Made by a program: the position numbers and the translations under genes. Under the pieces are notes generated by a model. It did not search any database, was not told where the DNA came from, and saw nothing but the letters and a program-made list of their open reading frames with translations. 64,000 bases of DNA from Kryptolebias marmoratus (Eukaryota > Chordata > Actinopteri > Cyprinodontiformes > Rivulidae), in the NCBI RefSeq assembly GCF_001649575.2, contig NC_051436.1:11013178-11077177 (forward strand), written 5' to 3'. Position 1 is the stretch's first letter. Every line of letters starts with the position of its first letter. Below, piece by piece: positions 1-13,170 of this stretch.

Positions 1-1173
1 ATCGGCCTATCACAGATACATATGTATATGTCATTCTGTTCTTCATTTATATACCATATATATGATTATATATGTTTGTGCTTGCGTCTGTGTGTGTTGA
101 GAACTGTAAGAACAAATAATCCTTCATTAGCACCCTCAATAAAATGCTTAGCACCCCCTTAGCACCTGCAGAAAAAATATCTGGAGTCGCCACTGTCCTT
201 ATGTCAGTTTATATAATAATCTGGGACTAACACCTTTAGTGAATGCTGGGCTTTTAATATTTTTTAAATCTATCTTATCTTTTTAAATCTTCATTTGCTA
301 AAACTTTGTTTTGTGCACTTGTTATTTTGTTTGTTGAAGCACTTTGTGATTTTTATCTTGAGAGGTGCCCTATGGATAAAGTTTTACTTACTTTCTTCTT
401 TCTTATAATTTCTCATTTCAATATTATATTATGCATACTCCGTTTCTTAGCCTTATCTCTTTATCATTGCAAAATAATTTCTCCAGAAGAGAGGAAAGCT
501 AGCTTCCTAGCTTGCTAACAAGCTATTTTATCAAGCTATGCTAACAGATTAGCTGGTTTGCTAGTTAGCTAGCCTGCTAGTTAAATGCTATACTAAGCTG
601 TGCTAACAGTCGTTTAACTGTAGAGGGCAGCGTTGTTTTATTAAAATGACCTTTCATACATGTAGTGTTCACACTAAAGCAGGAATAAATAAAAACACAT
701 AAAAAAAATAAATAAAATAAAACCAGCTGCTACTTGTTTTGTGTTTGTCATTACTCCGCTAACTGAAGGTGCTCAGAAACTTAGCCTACATGGCTAGTTT
801 GATCTGTGCAAATTTTTACTCTCCTGAATTTGCTTTTTACATTTTAAAAACCTAATTCCCTGAAGTTCATTTATAGAAATCAGGAGCTATTTTTAGAGTA
901 AGGATGTATAATATTGACACAGACATGTTCACTGTGAGTAGAAAATGAGGAAATGCTAAGATTTGGACTAATTCATATTCATCCTAGCCTGGATCGGCGG
1001 CTGCTCCTCTGCCTGTCCGATGAAATGAACACATTAACAGGAAGTGCAGTGCAACTGTGGGGATCAGATAAACCATCAGGTGCCAGTTCTCATCAACTTT
1101 TGCCGCGTTTCAGTCAAACAGGAAGCTGTATTTTCCCTTTTCGCTCTTCCTAAAACAGAAAGAGGAAGTTTTC
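1..1173. other. Upstream intergenic DNA, no gene seen
   Basis: AT-rich sequence with a cluster of CTAGC/TTAGC words around 500-600 and an A-rich stretch near 700. No convincing exon, transposase or RNA gene was recognised. The promoter of the abr-like gene probably lies in the last few hundred bases. Confidence 0.5.
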
Positions 1174-1204
1174 TATGTGTGTGTGTCTGTGTGTGTGTGT
1201 GTGT
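1174..1204. repeat. (TG)n microsatellite in 5' leader of abr-like gene
   Basis: Imperfect TG dinucleotide run just upstream of the start codon at 1270, probably in the promoter or 5' UTR. Length variation here could affect transcription, but that is only inference. Confidence 0.85.
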
Positions 1205-1269
1205 CCTCCACCGTCTGAGAGCGTTCACATGCTGCGCTGCTCTGCCTGAGCCCTGAGGACAGCTCCGCT

Positions 1270-4200
1270 ATGGATGTCTACCAAGAAGCAGTGAGTTATC
1301 TGGAGACGCAACACGTACCAGGTGAGAGGGACAACATTCGCACCTGTTTCCGCTCAAACGTCAAACTGTCATTTAACCCAAAAGAACAGCGTCGACTCAT
1401 TCCATGCAAGCTGCAGGTCTTGTCTGATGCCTCTCCGGGATGCTTTTGTGCGTCTGTTGCAGTGGTGGCCGAGGCAGACGTCCTGGAGGATGTTTTCCAG
1501 GAGGAGGCGGTGTCCTGTTTCCTCTCCCCTCTCCACTCGGAGAGCTTAGACTTCCCCGACACCCCGGTGGGTTCTCACTTTTCGCCCGTGCCCCATACGC
1601 TTGGCATCACTCAGCAAACTGTCTTCGGGTTTCGTGTTTTCTCAAGCGGGCATTTTGCTCTTTCAGCCGCTTAATTTTCATAACATCGAAATGGGTTTGA
1701 GGCCAAGCGAGATAAGATCTACAGTAACTTATAGTTTTACAGGAGAAGCAGTCTGAGGTATTTTATTTGAACAGCTGCTTATACATTAAATTAGTGATGA
1801 GAGAAACTGAGCTGAGGCAATATGCTAAGGGAAGTGTTCAAACCCACGTTAGACCAACACCCACTTTGGCCAACTAGATGCATCGGCAGGCCTACAGGTC
1901 TTTGGCCTACTTTACTTTGCATAACAAAAAAAACACCAAAAACTTCCATCCTGTATGAATTTTTACGTGATTTCTCTTGGGTTCTGATCCAGTATGTTTC
2001 ATTTTAACAGAGGAGAGTGACCTTAAAGCACAGACCGAACGTGTGATTATGCAATTTGTGAACACACACACACACCGATCCACCCTGCTAAATTATTAAG
2101 ATACAGGCTGAAATCGTTTACAGCCTTCCTTTCACCGTGTCACGCTTTCAGGGAAGTGTCTAAAAATAACAACGACTGTACGACTGACAGTGATGTTCCG
2201 TCTCAACGACTTCTTGATTTTCTTGACCCAGACGTTACTGAGCCCAAAGGAGATGCTGGACAGAAGGCTGGCGGTGGTGAGGGGCATCCTGGAGAGCGAG
2301 GAGGTTTACCTCAGGGAGCTGGACACCCTGCTCATGGTAACACCACCGCGCGCACATGGGTTTTTCTTTTTTAATTTTCATTTCTCACATTTAACCTACA
2401 GAACGAACACAAACCGTTCACGTTCAGCTGACTGTACAAGAATAGCTGGTGTGCTAAGCTGTGTGTGTGTGTGTGTGTAAACCCATTCTACAGAAGTAGA
2501 AAACCCCTGAATTACTGTTCAACTTCCCTTTTGTTGTTCAGCTGTATGCACCACATATAAAAAACAAGCAATTTAGAGTAAAATCTCCTCCTCAGACGGT
2601 TTGAGTTTAACTCATGTGAACAAACTAGGAGTCAGCTCCTGTTCTGCGTTTGGTGTATGGTTGTATTGGTAAACATATAGTTCCTCTGTGGGAATCATAC
2701 AGCGTTTGGTTCGGGGTTGTACCACACAGCATTGGTCCCATCTTGATGGAACGTCATCGACTGCACTTAAGTTCCTCTTTTTAATAATAATAATAATAAA
2801 AAACTGAAGTAATTTTAGCTAATATGACCACAGCTCAGCTAAATATATAAACAGTGAACGAGGGAAACTTAGCTGGAACCTCATAAAAGCTACTATAAAA
2901 CTAACGGACAATTGTCTTGCCTCCTAAAAGTGTAAAACTTTCTGACGAGAAAGCCTTGTCGGGTGAATGCAGTTTGTTTTTTGTGCTCGTCGCGTGAAGA
3001 CATTCTTCCCCTTCCTTTCTTTGTTTCGTTTTTGTAGCCTGAGAAAAAAAAACATTTCTGTAAGTCCAGCAGACAAAAGAGAAAAGAAAGAGAGGCTCAG
3101 GTTGAGAAATTACTTTCTAGACTGTAAAGAGCGTTGCTCCAGTTTGCGCGTCACCCATCTTCTGCTGCTTCACCCTCTGCAAACGTCACTGCAACCTCAG
3201 GTGACTTTGGACAGAACAATGACCTCTGACCCCCAACGGGCTCTGGGCCTTTACCTGCCTCCTGGTCGTGGTCCTGTCAAGGCCTGAGCAGCCTCCAAAT
3301 TCCTCACGGATCACCTGACCTCTGACCCTCCGCAGCTTCTGAGCCGGTGGGGCACCTGTAACTCTGTATGATGATAAAGATAAAAGAAGAAGCCATTTTG
3401 GGTCTGGCTATTTAATTTTAACTGATGCAAATTGATAAATAACATCTATTTCCAGTCTGATACACAAAAAATGACAGTTTTAATACCATCTTCTGACCAA
3501 ATTCCAAAGTGAAGTATTTACCAAAATAGTTTAAATTATCCCAAATTCTTGCACAGACAAGAAGTCGAATACATTAATCCTAAAATCCAAACATTCTGTT
3601 CAAAAAATCTTCTGTTTCAGATGAACTATTAAACACTATTTCACCTTAGATTATTAAAGTATAACTTGTTGCTGTGTTTTATCTTGATAAATCATCCAAA
3701 GTAATACTTAAGCCATTCTACAGAAAATATTCTCTAAAATCTTAGTGTTAGTCTTATTTTTGTTGTTGTCTTGTTTGTTGTTGATTCTATTTCTTGATTT
3801 AGATTATTTTTGTCATAAAATCTTAAGCACAAAGTCCGTTTTCTCCTTATTCAGTGTGAATATTATGATACGGTTTTCTCTGTAATTTACAAATTCAACT
3901 TCCGCTGTTGAGATCTGATTATAATAAGAGTGAATAGATGAAAGTATCTAATGATTGAGTTCCTATAAAGGTATAATTAATCTTGTTTGGTCACTCTAAA
4001 TCACCTCTTCAGGTTCTGCAGAAGCCTGTTAATCATCCATTGATTCAAATCAGGTGTGTTGGAGCAGAGGAACAAGTAAAACATGCAGGATGGTGGCCCT
4101 CGAGGACCAGGATTGGTTCAAAGTCTGCAGAAAATATCAGCTCATTTGAAGACTTTTACGTCTGTTTATACCTTCTCCATAGAAACCCTCTCAGAGGAGG

Positions 4201-7200
4201 CTGAAATATTCCTCCATGTCTTTCAGCTTAACTCCATTTGTTGACAGTGAGGTAAAAGTTAGCCGAAGTACCAAATGTCACAGTGGAGTTCCCAAAAGCC
4301 ACAGGAGCCCGCTGTGAGTCACTCAGGCTTGTAATGAAGTCTAAAAACAAAAATAGAATAGATAGAAGCTTGTGTTAGGCAGGAAATATTGGTGCAATAA
4401 CACGTGCCTGAGTGCTTTCATTATCAGTTCCTCTTTTTTATTTATGTTATTTTTTTGCTCTAACTATTATTAAAAGACAACAACTTCTGTTTCCTCATTC
4501 CTGTTTGCTGTGACTTTTTTTTTTAAAGAAAAAAAAGATAAAACAACTTTCTTGTGCCTTTTGGTTGTTTTTTTTATTGCTGCTGGAGCTCATGGTTCAC
4601 TGCTTCTTAATATAAATGTTGTTTTTTTTGTGGTGGTTTCAGTTTCTGACAGCGTTAAGGCGTTCGTGAATGTTAACGAGTGAAGCTTTGCGGATGATTG
4701 TGACCTGTGTTCACACATTCAAACGTTCATGTGTTATTTTTAACCATTTTCTGGCCTTTAGCTTTGTTTTAGGAACCCTTGGGTTTTTTGTTTATTTTCC
4801 ATTTTGAATCCATTTTTCTGCAGCCCATGAAGGCTTTGCGGGCCTCAGCTGGGACTTCTCAGCCGGTCCTGTCCAGTCAAGAGGTTCAGACCGTTTTCTA
4901 CCACGTACCTGAGCTCAGAGACATTCACCAGAGCTTCTGCTCTGGCCTGAAGGCCCGTCTGAACGCTCAGCTCCAAACGGAGCTCGGCTCCGATGAGGAA
5001 ACGGGACTGACGTGCAGGAAGTCTGAGCTGGAGGTGGGGGACCTGTTTCTGAAGATGGTAAGCTTGCTTTTGTCACACCAGTTTTTGTTCTGTGTTGATG
5101 GCAATAATGTGACATTTGAATAAAACAGACACATTACTTGGTGAAGCACCAGTACTTTCTGTTGATAGGTGGTCGGGTACGGCATTGTAGCTAACTGTAG
5201 TATCAAAAGGCAGACATGTTTAATACAGAAAGTTTACAGTTAGACTCCAATAAGCCAAAACATGAGAACAGGGATGGAAGAGAGGAGAAAGGAATAGAGC
5301 TGATGGGGGTGGTAGAAATGTGAGCTGGGCAAAGATTGGTGAAAAAATCTGGTGAAATAAACCAGATTAGGATGAAATGAGCAGGATGAGGGTTGAAAAT
5401 CAGTCAAAAATACAAAATGGGCCTTTAGCATTGCGTGGACATACAGAGATGCACAAACTTCACAAGAAAGTCAAAGCAGCATGTTCTAATTTTATGTCTG
5501 TAACTTGATGTGTTGAAACTTCAGGGTTTCCCCCAGTGTATTATAAGCCTGGCAGGCCGCCAGGCTAAGCTCCGCTTGTGCATTGGAAAATGTCATTTTG
5601 ATACACGTTTTTTCCACCCGTGTTGATCACTGTGCGAGGGTGCATGTGCCAACAGTGATGCAATCGCGTTGTCCCTGTGTGAAGGGCCTGCGCAGTGTCA
5701 CGTTGTGTGGTTGTGCACCTCACAATTTTTGTAAAAGCGCAACTATATTTAGCTCACAACAATAAACATCAAACAAGCGGGTTTAACCAAAAACGGTTAG
5801 TTGAGCCAAAATTCAGTGGGTGGCTTTACAAGACCGAATACTGTAAGCATGTTTTGTACTTCATGAAAATATTAATATAAGGCGTGCTAATTTATCCTTG
5901 TTTACCAGTAAAATGATGCTATTAAACTTAGCATTAGATATGTTTTGTTACATGTAGTGATCCAACATGCAGCCTGTGCCACAAAAAGCACAGTACAGTA
6001 CAGCATCTGTCTGTTTATCAGAGTTCTCTCTTGTTATTCATTGGCCTTGACGTGAGACGTGTGTTGGTGCTTTGTTTGCACTTTTTCATTTATGTTAATT
6101 TAATTTATTTGTAAATGTGACTTAAATTAGGATTCAAATTAGGTGCAAACAATTAGTTTTTTATTTTAATTGTATTTTTTGTTTAAAAAAGTATTTCAAA
6201 AGGGGCTTTTTGTAAAACTGTAGTTGTGTAAATATTTCACACGAATATCTTACAATATCACATCATAAATAGCCATATTTTCAACTTGGTAGGCCGGTGA
6301 ACAGCCACCTACCACCAGGCTTAGCCTCTTCTCAGGGGGAAACCCTGGACTTGGAACACAAGACAAGACTTTACTTCCTTCCAGACACTTTACTGTTTTT
6401 TTTTGTTTCCTTTCCCCTCTCCAGATAAATCACCTCAGTCTGTACGGAGGGTTCATTGAAAACTACGAGAAAGCTGTTGAAGTTGTCAGAAAGTGCACTC
6501 AGTCAGATCCGCGTTTTCGCACTCTTGCCGAGGTACCGAAAACTCTACATTTCCTTCATAAACACTCTTTCAAAGGTGCTGCATCGGTGTTAATTTATTG
6601 GGTGTTTTTTTTTTTTTTCCAGAGCTTGACGTCCAACAACGCTGCAGACAAAACTCGGACAAAATACACACTAGAAGGTATGGGCGGTAGAGACTAGGGC
6701 TGCGCAATATTTAGAGAATGTGTATTTGTAATATTGTTGTGGAATGCTGCGTTGGCAGCTTCAGTTGTGTTATTTTTGTGACTCACCTCCTTTTTGTTCT
6801 GTCATCATGACACGAGAACATGGCTGCGGCAGCTCGGTGGTCAGTGATGCGGTCTTGGAATCCTGACGCTGCGAGTTCGAACTCGGGTTGCGTCAGGAAG
6901 GGCATCCGGCGTAAAACAGTTGCCAAATCTCTTGTGCTCCTGGCCACTATTGTCAAAATCAACTTTGAGCACTTATGGCGGTCTATCTGGCTGACAAATA
7001 TTTTTGTGGTCAGACTTTTTCCACAGTCCTCATAAAAGTCACACAAATTTTGGACTCTAAACGACCGATTTGAATCGTTCTGCTTCCGTCTTGAATGAAA
7101 AAAACAGCAAAAACACACGACTTGACTGCACAAGTTTGAAATTATTGTGGCTTTTCTTTACTCCACACATGCTCTATATATGCTCAAATATATATACCTC

Positions 7201-10200
7201 TAATATTTGGTTAATTGTACCTTGACCACAGACTTTTTGTCATCAAGCTTCTGGTATAATTTTGGCTGATATTTGACCACTGTTCTTGGCAGAATTTGCG
7301 GAGTTCATTGAAATTGGTTTGTTTCCTGGCACAGACTTGGTTTTTATAGATAGTCTACAAATTTTACAGCAGGTTTGCGGTCGGGGCTTTGGGAAGGCCA
7401 TCCCAGAAGCTCGAAGCTGCTTTGACCAATCAGAAACCAGTTTAGATGTCTGTTTGGGATCATTGGTCGATAACTATGAAAAGATCTAGTTGTTGATTTG
7501 AGGTGAAGTTGAAGAATTTGGTGTTTGGTGTTTGAAGTTGAAGAATTTCCACTTTGTGTAAAGCACCAGTACCACCACATGATGCTACCACCACCATGCT
7601 TAACAGTTGGTACAGTGTTCTTTGTAGGTTTGAAAGCCTCACCTCAATTCCTCCAAACATACTTCGGCCAAACAGGTCAATCTTTGTCCTGTCCGACCAT
7701 AAAACAGAAGGGATTTGGCTTGTTTGTATGGGAAGCTGCAAATGTCGGTCGAACTTGAAGGAGCAGGAGCTTCTTTCGCCCTCTGAGTCCACGGTGATGT
7801 AAAACTGGCTTCACTGTGGACAGAGACACTGGTGTCTCAGCGGTTTCCAGTCCATGACAGGCTTAAGCCTTGGTGGTTAGTGGCTTTGTCCTGAACATCC
7901 AAGGGCAAAAATCCCTTTTTAGACTGGTCGCAGAAACACGCCAAACGTATTTCTTGATGTTGACACAATGAATTAAATCTTGTGCACCTAATTCTTGTTT
8001 TTAAAAAAACATTGAAGTTGAATGTCATTTATTTATACCACCGTGGAGAAAGAAAAGTTCAAATAAAGCATTAAAAGCCCCCGCATTATCAAATTTCTGA
8101 TTGCAGCTGTATATTATTGGTATGTGGTTGGTGTCTGTTTATTGTAGTTCTTAGCGATGTTGATATTGGGAAGGCAATAAATGTTTCAGTACAGTATATC
8201 CTGCAGCTCTATTAGATTTAGGTTTTCACCAAATGTATTTACGCCTGTCATTGTCTAATGACATTTTCCCCATTTACAGCTCTACTCTACAAGCCTTTGG
8301 ACAGAGTCACCAAAACTACATTAGCGCTGCAAGTGAGCAAACCCCAGACTTTCTCTTTCACTTACCCCAGCCCATAAACCAGGATCTCGTTTACGCCTGT
8401 AGCTTTGTCTATTGGTCTGTTGTTAATTGCTGTGTTGGTAATCTCTCTGTGGTAGGACCTCTTGAAGACGACGCCAGTGGAGCACAAAGACTACGCAGCC
8501 TTGCAGGAAGTTCTGAGATTGTCGCGGAGCTTCCTGTCTGGTGTCAACGAGAGTTCACAGAGTAAACGGGGGGTCACGCTCAGTCACGGCATGGTGAGTC
8601 CTGAATGAGGCGGAGAAATACTAAATCTGAGGTGCACCTACCCTTGCTGATGGTGCGTTCCTGATTGTATACAGCTGTTATGTTGAGGGCGTTTAATTTC
8701 AGATTTAAACAAGGAACTCAGACCGACAGGTGTGAGATTTATTTGAACAATCGTAACACGAAGGACAGCCCAGATCAATCCCTGAACAAGGAGCGACACT
8801 TGTTTCCTCCTTACCTCTATGGTAGAAGTAAAACAAGACGTTACATCTCGGGCAGGTGTTTTGTTTCAAAGATGAGCAGGTTTTCATAACCCTGGTAGAC
8901 ATTCTGGCTCCAGTCGGGCTCTCTGACTGAAACGCAGGTTTAAAATGTGCGTCTGGGTGTTTGTGTGTGCTCCACCAGCGGCGTCAACTGATACGTGACG
9001 GCTTTGTGGTGGACGCGAGCGAAGGTGTGCGCAGCCTGCGTCACCTCTTCCTATACACCGACCTGCTGCTGTGCACTCGACTCAAACAGACAGCCAAAGG
9101 GTGAGTGTAACAACAGGAGACGCAAGGGCTCTGTGGGAAATGTGGTCACCATTACGTGAGCAGAGTCTTCCTCCTCGGCTGCTCTGAACAAGCACTGAAC
9201 GTGTAGTGATGTCGGAGCTGCGTGTGCGTCTCGCTTCCAGGAAACAGGACCAGTACAGGTTCTCCTGGTATTTGCCTCTCGCCGGGCTCAAACTGCGCTG
9301 GGCTGCAGACGAGGAGCGACCGCCTGACGCAAACGTCCGCTTGCACACCCTGCGGACGAAGATGTACCTCCTGCGGCAGCAGCTCCAGCAACACTCGGTG
9401 CGTGTGAAGGAAGCACAGAGAGGATTTTACGTGCAACTATCGTGACAGACGAGTAAAATGTGAACATTTGTCCGTGTTAAGAAAGGTACCAAGGTCATGA
9501 CTTTGGCTGCTAAAAACAAGAAGAAACTGGAACAAATGGAGCTGATGCTGCTCACGTACTCTCCGAATTACAGGCTGGAGCTGCACAGCCCAAGTGGCAA
9601 GGTACACAAAACACACACACCTTAACTTTTTCAGAGCAATCCAAGACAACCACCCCCCCAAGGTGTAAAATAATCTGCTTGTTTCCTTGTAGAGCCACAC
9701 TCTCTACTTCTCCTCCTTGTACGAGCTCGATGAATGGAGAGAAGCCGTCCACAAACTCACCACAGACAGTGAGTTCACCACTGTAGACTAATCTGAAGCT
9801 CTAAAAAGAGAGTTAATGTTTCTCACAGCAGTTAGTGCATTAGACAGTGGGGTTTAGTTTGTTTGGTTTGTAGTCGATACGATAAGTATCTCGATGCACA
9901 AATGGACAAGAGCAGGAAAAACTGACACAACACAAAGTGATCCAGCCTTTAATCACGATACGATCCAGCCCTTAGCTACGATAAAGTTAAGTCCTTAAAC
10001 ACGATGCGACCAAGCCTTTAATCACAGTACAATCCAGCCCAGATCACGGTACAATTAAGTCCTTAATTACAATATAAATTAGGCTTTAATCATGTTGCAA
10101 TTCATCCTTTAATAATGAAACCATTCAGCCCTCAATTGCAATGATACAGCTCTTAATTGGGATACGATACGGCCATTAATCATGATACGATTCAGCCTTT

Positions 10201-13108
10201 AAGCACCATACGACGTGATTCAATATGAGTCCGATTCAAACTGAGAGCGCAAACTTAAGGATATTATAGCAGCTGATGTCTGTTAAAACAAACTCTTCAT
10301 CTAATCCTTTAATGGATCAGATTAAAATGAAACCAAGATATAGATATAATAGATATAATCCCAAATCTACATTAGTGCACGGCTGCACTATTGACACAAT
10401 CACATCATCGTAGGAAACGGTTCATTTTCTCATTAGACAGCAGTCAGAACGAGCTCAGTTTGGGAAGAAACTACTAAAGAGCTACAAGAGCCAACTGTCC
10501 CCCTCTCAAACAACTCAAAGTACTATTTGAGTACTACTATGTAGTATGGGTACTTCAGCTTTAAAAATACACATTAAATGTGACTCGTGCTGAAAATATG
10601 AGTCAAAGTTTGGCGATTTAGCACAAGCTAGTTTTGTTTACAAGAGCGCTGGTTTGAAAAGGGGAATCCCCAAGCTTCACAATAACATTACATTACACAA
10701 AGGGATCTCCTGGTGGTCTGCATTGAAAGATATTAAATGTCAAAGAAAATTAAAACCATTACAATTGAAAGGATTGTTTCTAAAGTCACACCTGTTAGAA
10801 AACATCAATTTAAAGGGTGATTAGGAAGATTATTTGCTGTTATAGTTTCTCTTTAAGGACTCAGTTTTAGGCAAATCTCAATTAATCAATTTTGCAGCAC
10901 GGCTCACATATATTTTTTGCTGTATTATGACTGAGATTTCCTGCTTTAAACAAAAATATCAGTTTAAAAAAATATCTGGAGTAGTGCAGTAAGGAATTAT
11001 GTTCAAGATGGATGTGTAGGCTCTGGTTTATTCCTGCAAAATCCTAATTATCCGTTAGTGAATGTTCTGAACTACAGCTATGTAGGGCCATTTTTGAAAA
11101 AAAAAACCAAACCTTTTTCGTTCTTTTCTGAATCTTAACGTCCTGCGATCGTATCTGTCGTTTGTTCAGACGTTGAAACTGTCCCGCCAGACCTGCTCAC
11201 TCTCACCAGCGCTTGTGTGAAACTGAGAATGACTCAACAGCCACCACTTCACAGCATCCAAGCTGGTATAACTTCCTCTGTTCTTTTGTTCACCCACAGA
11301 AACACACGGTCTCTAAAACTCAGTAGTCTCAGCATCAAGGTTTACCTTCAATCTTCGGATATCGCCCACCAACATTTTGACTCCATTCCTTTTATATTTA
11401 TATATGTTAATGTCTGTCCTTTACTACTGTTACACTTTTATTCTGCTTTTTGTTTTCATCAGGAGATGGCGAGGAGTCGGTACGTGGCACTTTAAGTGTG
11501 GCGGTTCATTCAGCTTTTGGTCTGCAACAACCAGCTTGTGTGTATCTCAGCATTCATCCGTTTTAAAAACCACAACGTTTAAAAATGCACTTTTGAAAGA
11601 GACTTGCAGAGACAGTTTCGATCTTTTGTTCTCAATAAGGTTTTCATTGGTTTGGATGTTTCAGGTGTTTATGTGTGTGTTGAAGTGGACGGCTACGAGT
11701 TTTACGACAAACAGGCTCAGACGCATTCTTCTGTCAACAGCCTCAACCCGCACTGGGACCAGGTTTGTAAAGGTTTCCTTAAAAAAATTTAAAAAAAAAG
11801 GAAAAAAGAGGATTTGTCAGCTAGTTCTCCACGTCTGGACGGCATCTGACATGATGCCAGGACTTAATCCATCTCAGAAGACTGAACCAGTCCACGTTCC
11901 TGCTTCAAACGTTACCAGTGGTAATAAAAGTCTCTGTTTTTGTTCCAAACAGGAGCTGTCTTTTGAGGTGGACAGTGCGAAGAACATGCAGGTCCTATGT
12001 GTGGGTCAGACGGACGGACAAGAAGAATCTGTTCTGGGAAAAACTACTTTAAAGGTACAAAAACAAAAGTTTACCTTCAGGGTTTTTTTTTTTTTTTGTC
12101 CCAGTAGAGGAATAGAGCTGTTCTCCAAATTACATGTAGAAAAACTATTTTTGTTTTACATTTTAGACTCATTTAGTGAATCACCAAAATCATATGAGTC
12201 AAAAAAAGGAAGCCGAGAGATATCGCAGCTTATTTGGCCAGTCAGAGCTGTTTGAGCTCGTAATTTCAAAGAGACAGTTTGGATTTGCGGGGCTGTATGG
12301 AGTACGTTTGAGGAGCCAGTATCTTACCTGCAGTAGGCAGTGATCAGAGCGATCTCAGTGTGCGGAATCAGGGAGAAATTCTCATCAAGCTAATAGCAGG
12401 TCAGTTCTGTGGAAAGGTTGTGAATAAATGTTATTTTACATGTTCCTAAAAAAGGGATAAAACCAAAAACAACTGGACTTCTGTTCTGTAGTTGAAGACG
12501 TTTCGCTTCTCATCCGAGGAGCTTTCTTAATTCAACAAGCAGAGACCGGCAGTTTGATTTTTTAAAGCTGAAATGTTCTGCAAACTGGCTTCACCTGCAG
12601 ATTAAACTCACTCTCCTCACAACAGAGGCTTGTTAGGGTCCTTGCTAGCCTGACTCACTGATGGGCCACTCTGGTCACATGAATGCAGGTCCTGATTGGA
12701 GTGAAACTGACTGGGTATCAGGCCTAACACTCCATTATAGGTTTTTGAAAGCTGAAATTGTACCTGTTGTGGATATAGAGTTTAATAGAGTTTATTTCTG
12801 GCCAGTTTTGAGATGTTCTTGAGATGAAACCGTAGCAGTTTCTGGTTAGTTGATTTATGTGTTGTTCTAAAGTGTGTTTATACTTCAAAAATATCTATTT
12901 TTTAATCTTTTTTACTTCTGCCGTCCAGTTGGAGCCTAAGACCCTGAGTAATCGATGGAGACGTCAGACTCTGCAGCTGGGTCAGGTGGAGGTGACGCTC
13001 TCTCTGAAGCACAGTTCCCACCCGCTCGAACCGCCCAGCTCCACACTTCAACTGCCGCCCGTCTTTGGTGTCCCGATTCAAACAGTGGCGCAGTAAGTTC
13101 CTGTTTGC

Positions 13109-13170
<62 letters not shown>

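Noticed and set aside
6830..6905. Possible tRNA gene
   Set aside because: B-box-like core is present, but acceptor and D arms do not pair and SINE-specific sequence follows; a SINE fragment explains it better.
11377..12255. 292-codon plus-strand open frame
   Set aside because: It crosses several splice sites of the abr-like gene and is in a different frame from the conserved C2 exons; it contains long intronic poly-A/T coding and no domain.
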